Shown here: positions 5,740 through 11,881 of the stretch, in pieces
Layout of the letters: the number at the start of each line of letters is the position of its first letter
Numbering within the stretch: the stretch's first letter is position 1
Origin: Chloroflexota bacterium
GTDB taxonomy: Bacteria; Chloroflexota; Dehalococcoidia; RBG-13-53-26
Assembly (NCBI GenBank): GCA_030616195.1
Contig: JAUWXW010000015.1
Span: 1-13,389, forward strand
DNA: 13,389 nucleotides
Direction: 5' to 3'
Made by a program: the position numbers and the translations under genes
Notes under the pieces: model-generated
The model's input: only the letters and a program-made list of their open reading frames with translations
Told to the model about the DNA's origin: nothing
Database searches by the model: none

Positions 5740-7029
5740 ATGCCGCTAGTTGCTGTCGTTGGAGCCCAATGGGGTGATGAGGGGAAGGGGAAGATTGTCG
5801 ACCTTCTTGCCGAAAAAGCAAATTTGGTTGCCCGCTTCTCCGGTGGTTCGAATGCAGGACACACTGTCTGTAATCCCTACGGGGAGTTCAAGCTGCATTT
5901 GGTTCCGTCGGGTATTTTTTACCCTCATACTGTCTGCCTTATTGGCAATGGCGTAGTAGTTTCCCCTCCTGTGCTTCTCCAAGAACTGGGGCAGCTCAGG
6001 GAGAAGGGGGTGGACACCTCAAGGCTATTCATTAGCAGTCGCGCCCATTTGATTATGCCCTATCATATACTTTTTGATGAACTGGAGGAAGAAGCAAAGG
6101 GCAGCGAAGCTCTGGGGACTACCCGGAGTGGCGTTGGCCCGGCCTATATGGACAAGGCAGCGCGACTGGGAATTCGAGCCGGTGATCTTCTTCATGAGGA
6201 GGAATTGCTCCGTGGCCTTCGCATTGCGTTAGAGCAAAAGAATCCTATCTTGACCAAAGTGTATGGAGTACCACCTCTATCTCTGGAGGAGGTCTATCAT
6301 CAGTGTTGCCAATACAGAGAGGGCCTTGCTTCGATGATATGTGAGACTGGACCACTGGTCAAACAGGCTCTGGAGAGAGGGGAGCTAGTGTTATTAGAGG
6401 GAGCGCAGGGTGCCCTTCTTGACATTGACTTTGGTACCTATCCCTATGTTACCTCTTCGTCAGCTGTAGCGGCCGGAGCCTTCGTGGGACTGGGTCTAAG
6501 CCCATCCAAAGCCAGGATTGATTGCAGCGTAGGCGTGCTAAAAGCCTACACCACTAGAGTAGGCAGTGGACCAATGCCTACAGAGCTCCGGGGTGAAACC
6601 GGAGAGTTGATTCGACAAAAGGGTCAAGAGTACGGGGCAACAACGGGGCGGCCACGCCGCTGTGGCTGGTTCGACGCTGTAGCTGCTTGCTTCAGTGCCT
6701 ACATCAATGACTTCACCGCCATTGCCCTAACCCGACTTGATGTCCTGGATACCCTGGCCTCCATAAAGATTTGCACTGGGTATGAAGTAAATGGCAAGGT
6801 TATGGATCAGTTCCCCAGCAGCTCGATGGTCCTCGAGGAGTGCCAGCCCGTCTATGAGGAGTTGCCTGGCTGGCAGTGCCCTACGAGTGACGTACGCCAC
6901 CCGGAGGATCTGCCACCCGCAGCCAGGTCCTATGTGGAAAGGTTGGAAGAGGTTGTCGCTTGTCCCATCGACATTATCTCCGTCGGGCCTAGACGGGAAC
7001 AGACCATCATAGTGAGACCTCTCCTGTAG
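5740..7029 (+). CDS. purA: Adenylosuccinate synthetase PurA
   Basis: Joins IMP and aspartate using GTP to make adenylosuccinate, the first committed AMP step. The 429 aa match the bacterial norm of about 430. QWGDEGKGK (10-18) carries catalytic Asp13 and the GTP P-loop; NAGHT (38-42) carries catalytic His41, both at the positions known for the E. coli enzyme. Further motifs: TTRSGVGPAYMDKAAR, LLEGAQGALLDIDFGTYPYVTSSS, KAYTTRVGSGPMPTEL and TTGRPRRCGWFD. The ATG at 5740 gives a perfect family N-terminus, although the ribosome site is weak. It follows the small membrane protein by 43 bases with no clear promoter, so it may be read from upstream. A palindrome-rich spacer follows. Confidence 0.97.
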   Translation: MPLVAVVGAQWGDEGKGKIVDLLAEKANLVARFSGGSNAGHTVCNPYGEFKLHLVPSGIFYPHTVCLIGNGVVVSPPVLLQELGQLREKGVDTSRLFISSRAHLIMPYHILFDELEEEAKGSEALGTTRSGVGPAYMDKAARLGIRAGDLLHEEELLRGLRIALEQKNPILTKVYGVPPLSLEEVYHQCCQYREGLASMICETGPLVKQALERGELVLLEGAQGALLDIDFGTYPYVTSSSAVAAGAFVGLGLSPSKARIDCSVGVLKAYTTRVGSGPMPTELRGETGELIRQKGQEYGATTGRPRRCGWFDAVAACFSAYINDFTAIALTRLDVLDTLASIKICTGYEVNGKVMDQFPSSSMVLEECQPVYEELPGWQCPTSDVRHPEDLPPAARSYVERLEEVVACPIDIISVGPRREQTIIVRPLL

Positions 7030-7057
7030 CGGTTGCCAGGTTTCCAAGAGCCTCGTA

Positions 7058-7135
7058 GGATGGGTGAAGCGTAGCGAGACCCATGGCTTCACATCCTTCC
7101 CTCGGGCTGGTGGGTTCCGTTTCACTCCACCCACC
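7058..7135. repeat. Pair of REP-like imperfect palindromes
   Basis: Unit 1 has arms GGAT-GG-GTGAAGC (7058-7070) and GCTTCACATCC (7086-7096), 11 pairs with a two-base bulge; ATGGGT/ACCCAT within it can pair instead. Unit 2 is GGTGGGT (7109-7115) with ACCCACC (7129-7135) around 13 bases. Unit 2 read on the other strand resembles unit 1 (GGGTG...ACCC core), so they look like head-to-head copies of one interspersed repeat, as in REP/BIME arrays. Copy number elsewhere cannot be seen from this window. Confidence 0.5.
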
Positions 7136-7155
7136 CGACGCGTTCTTAATAAAAT

Positions 7156-7213
7156 GGGGTAGCCTAGAGCATCTGCTCTAGGCATGGTTGCAGCAGATGC
7201 TGCAACCTACCCC
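7156..7213. repeat. Perfect three-stem palindromic element with complementary loops
   Basis: The closing stem GGGGTAG (7156-7162) with CTACCCC (7207-7213) encloses two perfect 8-bp hairpins: CCTAGAGC-ATCT-GCTCTAGG (7163-7182) and GTTGCAGC-AGAT-GCTGCAAC (7187-7206), separated by CATG. All 23 pairs are Watson-Crick. The two loops are complementary to each other, and AGCATCTGCT (7168-7177) is the exact reverse complement of AGCAGATGCT (7192-7201), so an alternative long hairpin or a kissing-loop form is possible. It is probably a mobile intergenic repeat or structured RNA; no transposase is present. Confidence 0.65.
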
Positions 7214-7351
7214 GATTATTGGACAGCCTCTTTCGGTCGTTCCGCTGGCGAGCGGAGCACCCGCCTATGGCAACAGCGGCAATGGCTGATTTTGGGTGGC
7301 GGCCTGACACTTATCTTTGCTGGCTTTTTGTTTTATAATCTAGGAACGTGA
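7184..7351 (+). CDS. Doubtful 55-aa frame ending in a membrane helix
   Basis: An ATG inside the three-stem repeat opens a 55-codon frame ending WLILGGGLTLIFAGFLFYNLGT, a clean transmembrane-like segment. The C-terminal part could be the remnant of an older gene whose 5' end was replaced by the repeat. No ribosome site is convincing, no family is recognised, and the TATAAT of the candidate ruvB promoter lies within its end. Its stop overlaps a GTG as GTGA. Confidence 0.2.
   Translation: MVAADAATYPDYWTASFGRSAGERSTRLWQQRQWLILGGGLTLIFAGFLFYNLGT
7334..7339 (+). promoter_or_regulatory. Candidate -10 box for ruvB
   Basis: A perfect TATAAT lies about 85 bases before ruvB. No good -35 hexamer is found at 16-18 bases (TTATCT at 7311-7316 is poor), so an activator or alternative recognition would be needed. 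The start would be near 7346, immediately ahead of the GTG at 7348. Confidence 0.35.
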
Positions 7352-7368
7352 AGGCTTGGCTGTGGGAC

Positions 7369-7406
7369 ATCATCGAGAGGCGCCTCGACGAAAAAGGCGC
7401 GATGAT
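7369..7406 (+). promoter_or_regulatory. Bulged hairpin in the ruvB leader
   Basis: ATCATC (7369-7374) pairs with GATGAT (7401-7406), and GCGCC (7380-7384) with GGCGC (7396-7400), leaving a GAGAG bulge and an 11-base loop. It ends 18 bases before the ruvB ATG and could modulate ribosome access. Confidence 0.35.
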
Positions 7407-7424
7407 ATTTAGAAAGTGGTGGCT

Positions 7425-8447
7425 ATGGAGCGAATAATTTCAGGCAAACCCAGGGAAGAAGAAATTGCTCTCGATAGTAGCCTTCGTCCCAGGAGCTTCG
7501 CCGAGTTCGTGGGCCAGGATAAGGTTAAGGAGAACATTAAGATCGCCATTGCTGCTGCCAAGGCCAGAAACGAATCGCTGGACCATCACCTGCTCTATGG
7601 GCCGCCAGGTTTGGGGAAGACCACTCTGGCTCATGTTGTTGCCGCTGAAAAGGGGGTTAGCATTAGAGTCACGTCTGGCCCAGCTATAGAGCGCCCCGGA
7701 GATGTGGCAGCTATCATAACCGACCTTCAGGAAGGGGATATTCTGTTTATCGATGAGATGCATCGTCTCCCCCGGGTGGTGGAGGAGGTACTTTACCCAG
7801 TTATGGAGGAATTTGCCCTGGATATCGTTATCGGCAAAGGGCCTGGGGCAAAGAGCCTGCGTCTTCACCTTCCTCACTTCACGCTTATCGGAGCTACGAC
7901 TCGCTTCGCTATGCTCAGCTCTCCCCTGAGGGACAGATTTGGTGCTGTTTACAGGCTTGATTTCTATGACCAGCAGGCTATAGAAGTGATAGTGGGCCGT
8001 TCTGCTAGCATCCTCAAGGTCGAAGTGGAGCAGGGCGGAGTAAAGGAGATTGCCTGTCGTGCCCGGGGAACACCCAGAGTTGCCAACCGGCTGCTCAAAA
8101 GAGTGCGAGACTATGCTCAGGTAATGGCGGATGGAGTGATTACCAGAGCAGTGGCCATCGAAGCGTTGGCTAAACTGGAGGTTGACAACATAGGCCTAGA
8201 TGACGTGGACCACAAGGTATTGCGGACTATCGTGGAAAAGTTCGATGGTGGCCCTGTAGGGCTCGATACCATTGCTGCCTCTATAAGCGAGGAAGCAGAC
8301 ACTATCATGGACGTCTATGAACCCTATCTTCTACAACTTGGTTTCCTGGAGCGAACACCCCGCGGGAGGCTGGCCACGCGCCTTGCCTACGAGCACCTGG
8401 GTTTGCCCTACGATAGGAATCAATCCGATCAACGGAGCTTCTGGTAA
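7425..8447 (+). CDS. ruvB: Holliday junction branch migration ATPase RuvB
   Basis: RuvB is the hexameric AAA+ motor that, with RuvA, drives Holliday-junction branch migration. The 340-aa protein begins [13 protein letters not shown]. The family box [12 protein letters not shown] is at about 20-31, Walker [10 protein letters not shown] at 59-67, and Walker B with the RuvB signature reads FIDEMHRL (Met replaces the usual Ile). Sensor 1 is GATTR, the arginine finger is in SPLRDRFG, and a C-terminal winged helix ends in [24 protein letters not shown] at 7425 fits the family start; in-frame GTGs at 7416 and 7419 would add only a few residues. No ruvA or ruvC is adjacent. It follows the repeat cluster and is probably transcribed from near 7346. 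Confidence 0.96.
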   Translation: MERIISGKPREEEIALDSSLRPRSFAEFVGQDKVKENIKIAIAAAKARNESLDHHLLYGPPGLGKTTLAHVVAAEKGVSIRVTSGPAIERPGDVAAIITDLQEGDILFIDEMHRLPRVVEEVLYPVMEEFALDIVIGKGPGAKSLRLHLPHFTLIGATTRFAMLSSPLRDRFGAVYRLDFYDQQAIEVIVGRSASILKVEVEQGGVKEIACRARGTPRVANRLLKRVRDYAQVMADGVITRAVAIEALAKLEVDNIGLDDVDHKVLRTIVEKFDGGPVGLDTIAASISEEADTIMDVYEPYLLQLGFLERTPRGRLATRLAYEHLGLPYDRNQSDQRSFW

Positions 8448-8476
8448 GTCTAGCCAGGATCAGCGATCGAAATTCT

Positions 8477-8498
8477 CCACGCCCTATGACAAGGGTGG
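8477..8498 (+). terminator. Weak hairpin after ruvB
   Basis: CCACGCCCT (8477-8485) can pair with AGGGTGG (8492-8498) over seven positions with a two-base bulge and a six-base loop, 30 bases after the ruvB stop. There is no T-run, so it is at best a weak terminator separating ruvB from the transketolase promoter. Confidence 0.2.
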
Positions 8499-8522
8499 CA
8501 ATCACTGATTTCGGACGAAGAA

Positions 8523-8552
8523 TTGTCAGTTACTTTCCGATTAAGGTATAAT
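8523..8552 (+). promoter_or_regulatory. Strong promoter of the transketolase pair
   Basis: TTGTCA (8523-8528, 5/6) and a perfect TATAAT (8547-8552) are 18 bases apart. The start near 8559 leaves a leader of only about 16 nt, containing AAGGTGG (8561-8567) seven bases before the GTG start. The same TTGTCA...TATAAT pair recurs ahead of acsE. Confidence 0.75.
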
Positions 8553-8574
8553 TGGCTCGCAAGGTGGTTCAGAA

Positions 8575-9474
8575 GTGTCGAAGGGAAGAAGGTCAGCAGG
8601 TAACCCTTCTGCCTCGGCGGTTGCCAGTTCAGCCGAGGCTTTGCCTTCTGTAGGGGTGAGGGAAACTGCTGGTGAATATCTAGCCCAAATAGCAAAGGCT
8701 TTGCGCCGTCATATCATTAGAATGACCGCTACGGCAGGCAGTGGGCATCCCGGTGGCTCCCTTTCAGCGGTAGAGATTGTCACTGCTCTCTTCTTCCATG
8801 CCCTGCGTCATCGCCCTTCAGAGCCCCAATGGGTTGAGCGCGATCGATTTATCCTCAGCAAGGGACACGCTGCTCCTCTCCTCTATGCCGCGCTAGCAGA
8901 GAGCGGGTATTTTCCTGTAGAGGAGCTGGCCACCTTGAGAAAGCTGGGTAGGCGCCTTCAAGGACACACTGATAGGACCCGCACTCCCGGTGTAGAGATG
9001 TCTTCCGGTTCCCTGGGTCAGGGGTTGTCCTTTGGTATCGGCACTGCCCTGGCAGCTCGTCTCAACTCGCAAAGCTATAGGGTGTATGTCCTTTTGGGGG
9101 GTGGGGAGTGTGATGAGGGGCAGGTCTGGGAGGCAGCTATGGCAGCAGCCCATTTCAAACTGGATAATCTGGTAGCTATTGTCGATCACAACAAGCAGCA
9201 GATCGATGGCTGGAACTTCGAGGTGATGAACCTCGAGTCCCTTCCTGATAAGTGGCGCTCGTTTGGCTGGGAGGTTATTGAGGTGGATGGCCACGATTTC
9301 AGCCAAATCCTGGCTGCCTTTCAAAAGTCCCAACAGATAAAAGGACAGCCTACAGTGATCATTGCCCATACCGTTAAGGGCAAAGGGGTGAGCTTCATGG
9401 AGAATAATCTACAATTCCATGGCAAGGCCCCTACCCCTGAGCAAGCCGAGAAGGCACTAGAGGAATTGGCGTAA
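8575..9474 (+). CDS. Transketolase, N-terminal (pyrophosphate-binding) subunit
   Basis: Split transketolase half that binds the TPP diphosphate and Mg; with the next gene it moves two-carbon units between sugar phosphates in the pentose-phosphate pathway. Motifs in the 299 aa: TATAGSGHPGGSLS (51-64), FILSKGHAAPLLYAAL (92-107), GSLGQGLSFGIGTA (145-158), and the TPP block at 173-212 (EGQVWEAAMAAAHFKLDNLVAIVDHN). That block begins LLGGGE where the family has LLGDGE: the Mg-ligand Asp is Gly176 (GGT, 9100-9102). The first ~30 residues are a Ser/Ala-rich extension containing an 8-bp inverted repeat (8611-8639). GTG 8575 is chosen for promoter and ribosome-site placement; GTG 8656 would remove the extension. 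The next gene follows after 8 bases. Confidence 0.93.
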   Translation: MSKGRRSAGNPSASAVASSAEALPSVGVRETAGEYLAQIAKALRRHIIRMTATAGSGHPGGSLSAVEIVTALFFHALRHRPSEPQWVERDRFILSKGHAAPLLYAALAESGYFPVEELATLRKLGRRLQGHTDRTRTPGVEMSSGSLGQGLSFGIGTALAARLNSQSYRVYVLLGGGECDEGQVWEAAMAAAHFKLDNLVAIVDHNKQQIDGWNFEVMNLESLPDKWRSFGWEVIEVDGHDFSQILAAFQKSQQIKGQPTVIIAHTVKGKGVSFMENNLQFHGKAPTPEQAEKALEELA

Positions 9475-9482
9475 GAGGAAAA

Positions 9483-10424
9483 GTGACGGAGCTAGTCTCC
9501 ACCAGAGAAGCCTATGGCAAGACCCTGGTAGCTCTAGGGAAAGAGAACCCCGATATCGTGGTTCTCGATGCTGACCTCTCACAGTCAACCATGACCCGCC
9601 TGTTTTCCCAGGAGTTTCCTGACCGTTTCTTCAACTGTGGCATTGCTGAACAGAACATGATGAGCATCTCGGCTGGCCTTGCTGCCTCGGGAAAGGTTGT
9701 CTTTGCCAGCAGCTTCGCTGTCTTTGCTACCAGTCGCTGCTTTGACCAGCTACGCATGAGCATCGCCCAGCCGTGCCTTAATGTTAAAGTGGTGGCTACT
9801 CATGGTGGCATCACCGTGGGGGAGGACGGTTTCTCTCATCATGCGATAGAGGACCTGGCTCTTGCTTGCGCTCTTCCTGGCTTCACCGTCGTTGTTCCTG
9901 CCGACGCCGTTGAGACTGCTCAGTTGATAAGGGTGGCAGCAGCTACCCCTGGGCCGTTCTACATCCGGTTAAGACGTCCCAGTGCTCCTCTGGTTTGCAA
10001 GAATGGCTACCAGTTTGTGCTGGGCAAGGCGGCAAATATGAGACAAGGCTTCGATGCCACCATTATTGCTAATGGGATAATGGTGCCTAGAGCTCTGGAG
10101 GCGGCAGAGGATCTGTCTCAAGAGGGGATTGACTGTCGCCTACTAAACATGTCGACCCTCAAACCTCTTGATGAAGAGGCTGTTAGCCTGGCAGCCAGAG
10201 AGACGGGGGCTATCGTAACCGCTGAAGAACACCTGCAGCAGGGGGGGCTGGGAAGCAGGGTAGCTCAAGTCGTAGTTCAACATCGAGCCGTCCCTATGGC
10301 CTTCGTGGCCATCAAAGATATCTACACCCATTCAGGGAAGCCAGAGGAATTGCTGCAGCAGCACGACTTAACTGCCAGTGCCATTGAGAAGGCAGTAAAG
10401 TCGACACTCCTGAGAAAGAGATAG
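9483..10424 (+). CDS. Transketolase, C-terminal subunit
   Basis: 313-aa partner of the preceding subunit, containing the pyrimidine-binding and C-terminal transketolase domains. FFNCGIAEQNMMSISAGLA (49-67) carries Glu56, the residue that activates the TPP aminopyrimidine ring. FDQLRMSIA, VVATHGGITVGEDGFSHHAIEDLAL and PADAVET follow in the usual order. The C-terminal domain runs from about residue 195 and includes TAEEHLQQGGLGSRVA. GTG at 9483 is preceded by AGAGGA at about 5 bases, and the start matches the family. The active site forms only at the interface with the N-terminal half, so the tight gene pairing ensures equal production. 1-deoxyxylulose-5-phosphate synthase is excluded because that enzyme is one longer chain. 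Confidence 0.94.
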   Translation: MTELVSTREAYGKTLVALGKENPDIVVLDADLSQSTMTRLFSQEFPDRFFNCGIAEQNMMSISAGLAASGKVVFASSFAVFATSRCFDQLRMSIAQPCLNVKVVATHGGITVGEDGFSHHAIEDLALACALPGFTVVVPADAVETAQLIRVAAATPGPFYIRLRRPSAPLVCKNGYQFVLGKAANMRQGFDATIIANGIMVPRALEAAEDLSQEGIDCRLLNMSTLKPLDEEAVSLAARETGAIVTAEEHLQQGGLGSRVAQVVVQHRAVPMAFVAIKDIYTHSGKPEELLQQHDLTASAIEKAVKSTLLRKR

Positions 10425-10523
10425 TCGCCGGGGATAGGGATCTTCGTCTATCTCGGCTTGGGCGACGACTAATTTGGGTCTCCCTCCGCTGAAATCTCAT
10501 GTCAGTCTTGGAACCAACAGACA

Positions 10524-10970
10524 TCAACTGCCCCATATCCCTTTCTCTGCCTCTTTGGCTTCTGTCTCTGCCTCCTTCAGAAGATTGTAGTACTTGTTGT
10601 CTGGGTAGCGGTCTTTGGGGTAAACCTGAGCATATCCCTGCCTCACCAGTTCAGCATTGACAAAGACACTTCCCACGTAGACGTACCTCAACAGCCTGTC
10701 GAACCTATCCTTATTGGTTACATCCTTCTCCAGGCGGACAGTTTTCCCATCTACCAATTCCTGATTATATTGCTTTGCCTCTTCATAGTAGGGCTGTTCC
10801 CTCTCGGGGGTATCGATGCCAATATAGCGGACGTGATATCCGCCTTCAATAACAATGGTATCCCCATCAATGACGCGAGTTACTCTTGCCGTCTCAGGAG
10901 TACCGGCGCAATGCGGTAGTAAGAGGATGATAACGACGAGAAGAGTGACCAGGCTGACTTTAGCGGGCAT
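10524..10970 (-). CDS. Secreted or membrane-anchored thermonuclease (SNase family)
   Basis: 148-aa staphylococcal-nuclease-like enzyme that cuts DNA and RNA with Ca2+. A basic start (MPAK) and a hydrophobic stretch (5-18) form a signal peptide or anchor; Cys21 follows it, but LPHC is a poor lipobox, so lipoprotein status is uncertain. The OB-fold core has VTRVIDGDT (30-38), VRYIGIDTPE (47-56) with the catalytic Arg49 and Glu56 equivalents and Asp53, and DRFDRLLRYVYV (88-99) with Arg92 matching the second catalytic Arg. ATG at 10970 is chosen because GGAAGGA lies five bases upstream; an ATG at 11003 would add 11 residues running into the decayed ATPase. Convergent with transketolase. Confidence 0.9.
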   Translation of the reverse strand: MPAKVSLVTLLVVIILLLPHCAGTPETARVTRVIDGDTIVIEGGYHVRYIGIDTPEREQPYYEEAKQYNQELVDGKTVRLEKDVTNKDRFDRLLRYVYVGSVFVNAELVRQGYAQVYPKDRYPDNKYYNLLKEAETEAKEAEKGIWGS

Positions 10971-11034
10971 CGTGTCCTTCCATAACTTTGCTGTGGATTG
11001 CATGCCCCGGCAGCACTCCTATACAACAGAAATC

Positions 11035-11168
11035 AAATGAATCGGCAGCATTGAGGTCGCAGTCGGTCAGCACCTTGTTCTCCGTCGGGTCAGCCAACGC
11101 GCCTATTATGCTTGTCTTTCCAGTCCCCCCTTGCCGTTTAGGGCCACAAGTACTTTCGGCTTTCCCTT
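11035..11168 (-). pseudogene. Fragment of a MinD/CooC-like P-loop ATPase, frameshifted
   Basis: One frame reads KVLVALNGKGG up to a run of six G (11130-11125 on the minus strand); the next frame continues GGTGKTSIIGALADPTENKV and then LTDCDLNAAD. Adding one G joins them into NGKGGTGKTS, the deviant Walker A of the MinD/Mrp/CooC class, followed by the expected LxDxDxxAAD strand. Homology ends near DSF, only about 45 codons in, and the remaining ~200 codons are gone; thermonuclease begins within 65 bases. A ribosome site AAAGGAG survives at 11178-11172, but no ATG follows where a start is expected. It therefore looks like an N-terminal remnant with lost start, single-base deletion and 3' deletion. 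CooC-like members mature Ni sites in CO dehydrogenase. Confidence 0.6.
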
Positions 11169-11182
11169 TGTCTCCTTTACTC

Positions 11183-11404
11183 TCAGGGCTGCCTGTCCTT
11201 GGACCTGGTGTAGAGCCGATAAATGGTCTCGTCGCTTGACTCGTAGCACTCGGTACAGCCGTCGTACTCTTCGGGACTGATCTCCTCAAGGTATGTCTCG
11301 AATCCCAGTTCCTGATACATTTCCAGGGTTCTCTTCAGATGTTGCCCGGCCGTCACTGAGGCTGGCGTCCATCCTTGCTTTTCCAGTTCGTCCTTAGTCG
11401 ACAT
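11183..11404 (-). CDS. Small conserved-looking protein with a CxxC pair, 73 aa
   Basis: I cannot name a family. The sequence is protein-like: a helix HLKRTLEMYQELGFETYLEEI, then EYDGCTECYESSDETIYRLYTR, giving one CxxC (GCTECY) in an alpha-beta arrangement. A similar short protein near CODH/ACS or MinD-type ATPase genes in Dehalococcoidia is a recollection I cannot verify here. ATG at 11404 is the only good start; the upstream ribosome site is weak. The stop precedes the ATPase remnant by 15 bases, so both probably belonged to one minus-strand operon divergent from acsE. The CxxC may bind metal or be redox active. Confidence 0.65.
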   Translation of the reverse strand: MSTKDELEKQGWTPASVTAGQHLKRTLEMYQELGFETYLEEISPEEYDGCTECYESSDETIYRLYTRSKDRQP

Positions 11405-11526
11405 TGGCCCTGTCTTTCAGCTTAGCCAGGAGGCTGAGGAAGCGCTCCCGCTACTCCGAAAAGCCCCCGTAGGATATTTCTCACCCTAGGGAGGTGTGGT
11501 TTCATCTCCTCTTGGCATGGTAACAT
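11394..11526 (-). pseudogene. Possible frameshifted mini-gene upstream of the 73-aa gene
   Basis: From ATG 11526 a frame reads MLPCQEEMKPHLPRVRNILRGLFGV and then leaves sense; removing one base around 11448-11456 continues it as RERFLSLLAKLKDRANVD and a stop that overlaps the 73-aa start by 11 bases. Both halves are amphipathic and protein-like, and the overlap is typical of an operon. It could equally be chance. No family recognised. Confidence 0.2.
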
Positions 11527-11565
11527 GTCCCAGGACAACAGTCTAGTCAGTGCCCCAGTTTTCAC

Positions 11566-11594
11566 TTGTCATGCACTTTCGATGCTGTTATAAT
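11566..11594 (+). promoter_or_regulatory. Strong promoter of the acsE operon
   Basis: TTGTCA (11566-11571, 5/6), a 17-base spacer, and a perfect TATAAT (11589-11594). The start near 11601 leaves a leader of about 280 nt before acsE. Confidence 0.7.
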
Positions 11595-11619
11595 AGCTTT
11601 GAATGGAGGATCCGAGGCC

Positions 11620-11663
11620 TACCTGGTACAGTGCTGCGCGCGGAGCGGCGAAAACCAAAGGTA
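11620..11663 (+). promoter_or_regulatory. Bulged hairpin at the head of the acsE leader
   Basis: TACCTGGT (11620-11627) pairs with ACCA (11654-11657) and GGTA (11660-11663) leaving an AA bulge. Above an internal loop, GCTGC (11633-11637) pairs with GCGGC (11645-11649). It lies 19 bases after the predicted transcript start. It matches no riboswitch I know; cobalamin and tetrahydrofolate riboswitch cores were looked for by eye and not found. The rest of the leader (11664-11868) shows open frames of up to 94 codons that do not look like protein. Confidence 0.35.
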
Positions 11664-11881
11664 TATGTGCATCATTTTGCTGTCCTAGCAAATTTCACCG
11701 CAGCACAACTCTTTCAAGAACTAAGGCGACTCACGGTCCTGCCTATACGCTGGATATATCCTCGCCAACCATTGACTCTCGGCATCTTGCTGCAAACCTG
11801 CGCAATAACAAAACTTGTGTGCCCCAGAACCTAAACAGGTAGCGGGGTATTTTCTATTTATGAAGCGGAAGGAGGTAAGCC

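Noticed and set aside
8575..10424. 1-deoxyxylulose-5-phosphate synthase instead of transketolase
   Set aside because: Two separate chains of 299 and 313 aa with the split-transketolase motif order; DXS is a single chain of about 620 aa or more with different spacing.
10419..10470. Inverted repeats (GAGATAG/CTATCTC and GTCGCC/GGCGAC) between transketolase and thermonuclease as a bidirectional terminator
   Set aside because: The short stems interlock rather than nest, loops are long and there is no T-run on either strand.
11550..11842. Open frames of 79-94 codons in the acsE leader
   Set aside because: Composition is not protein-like, there is no ribosome site, one starts upstream of the predicted transcript start, and the two overlap in different frames.
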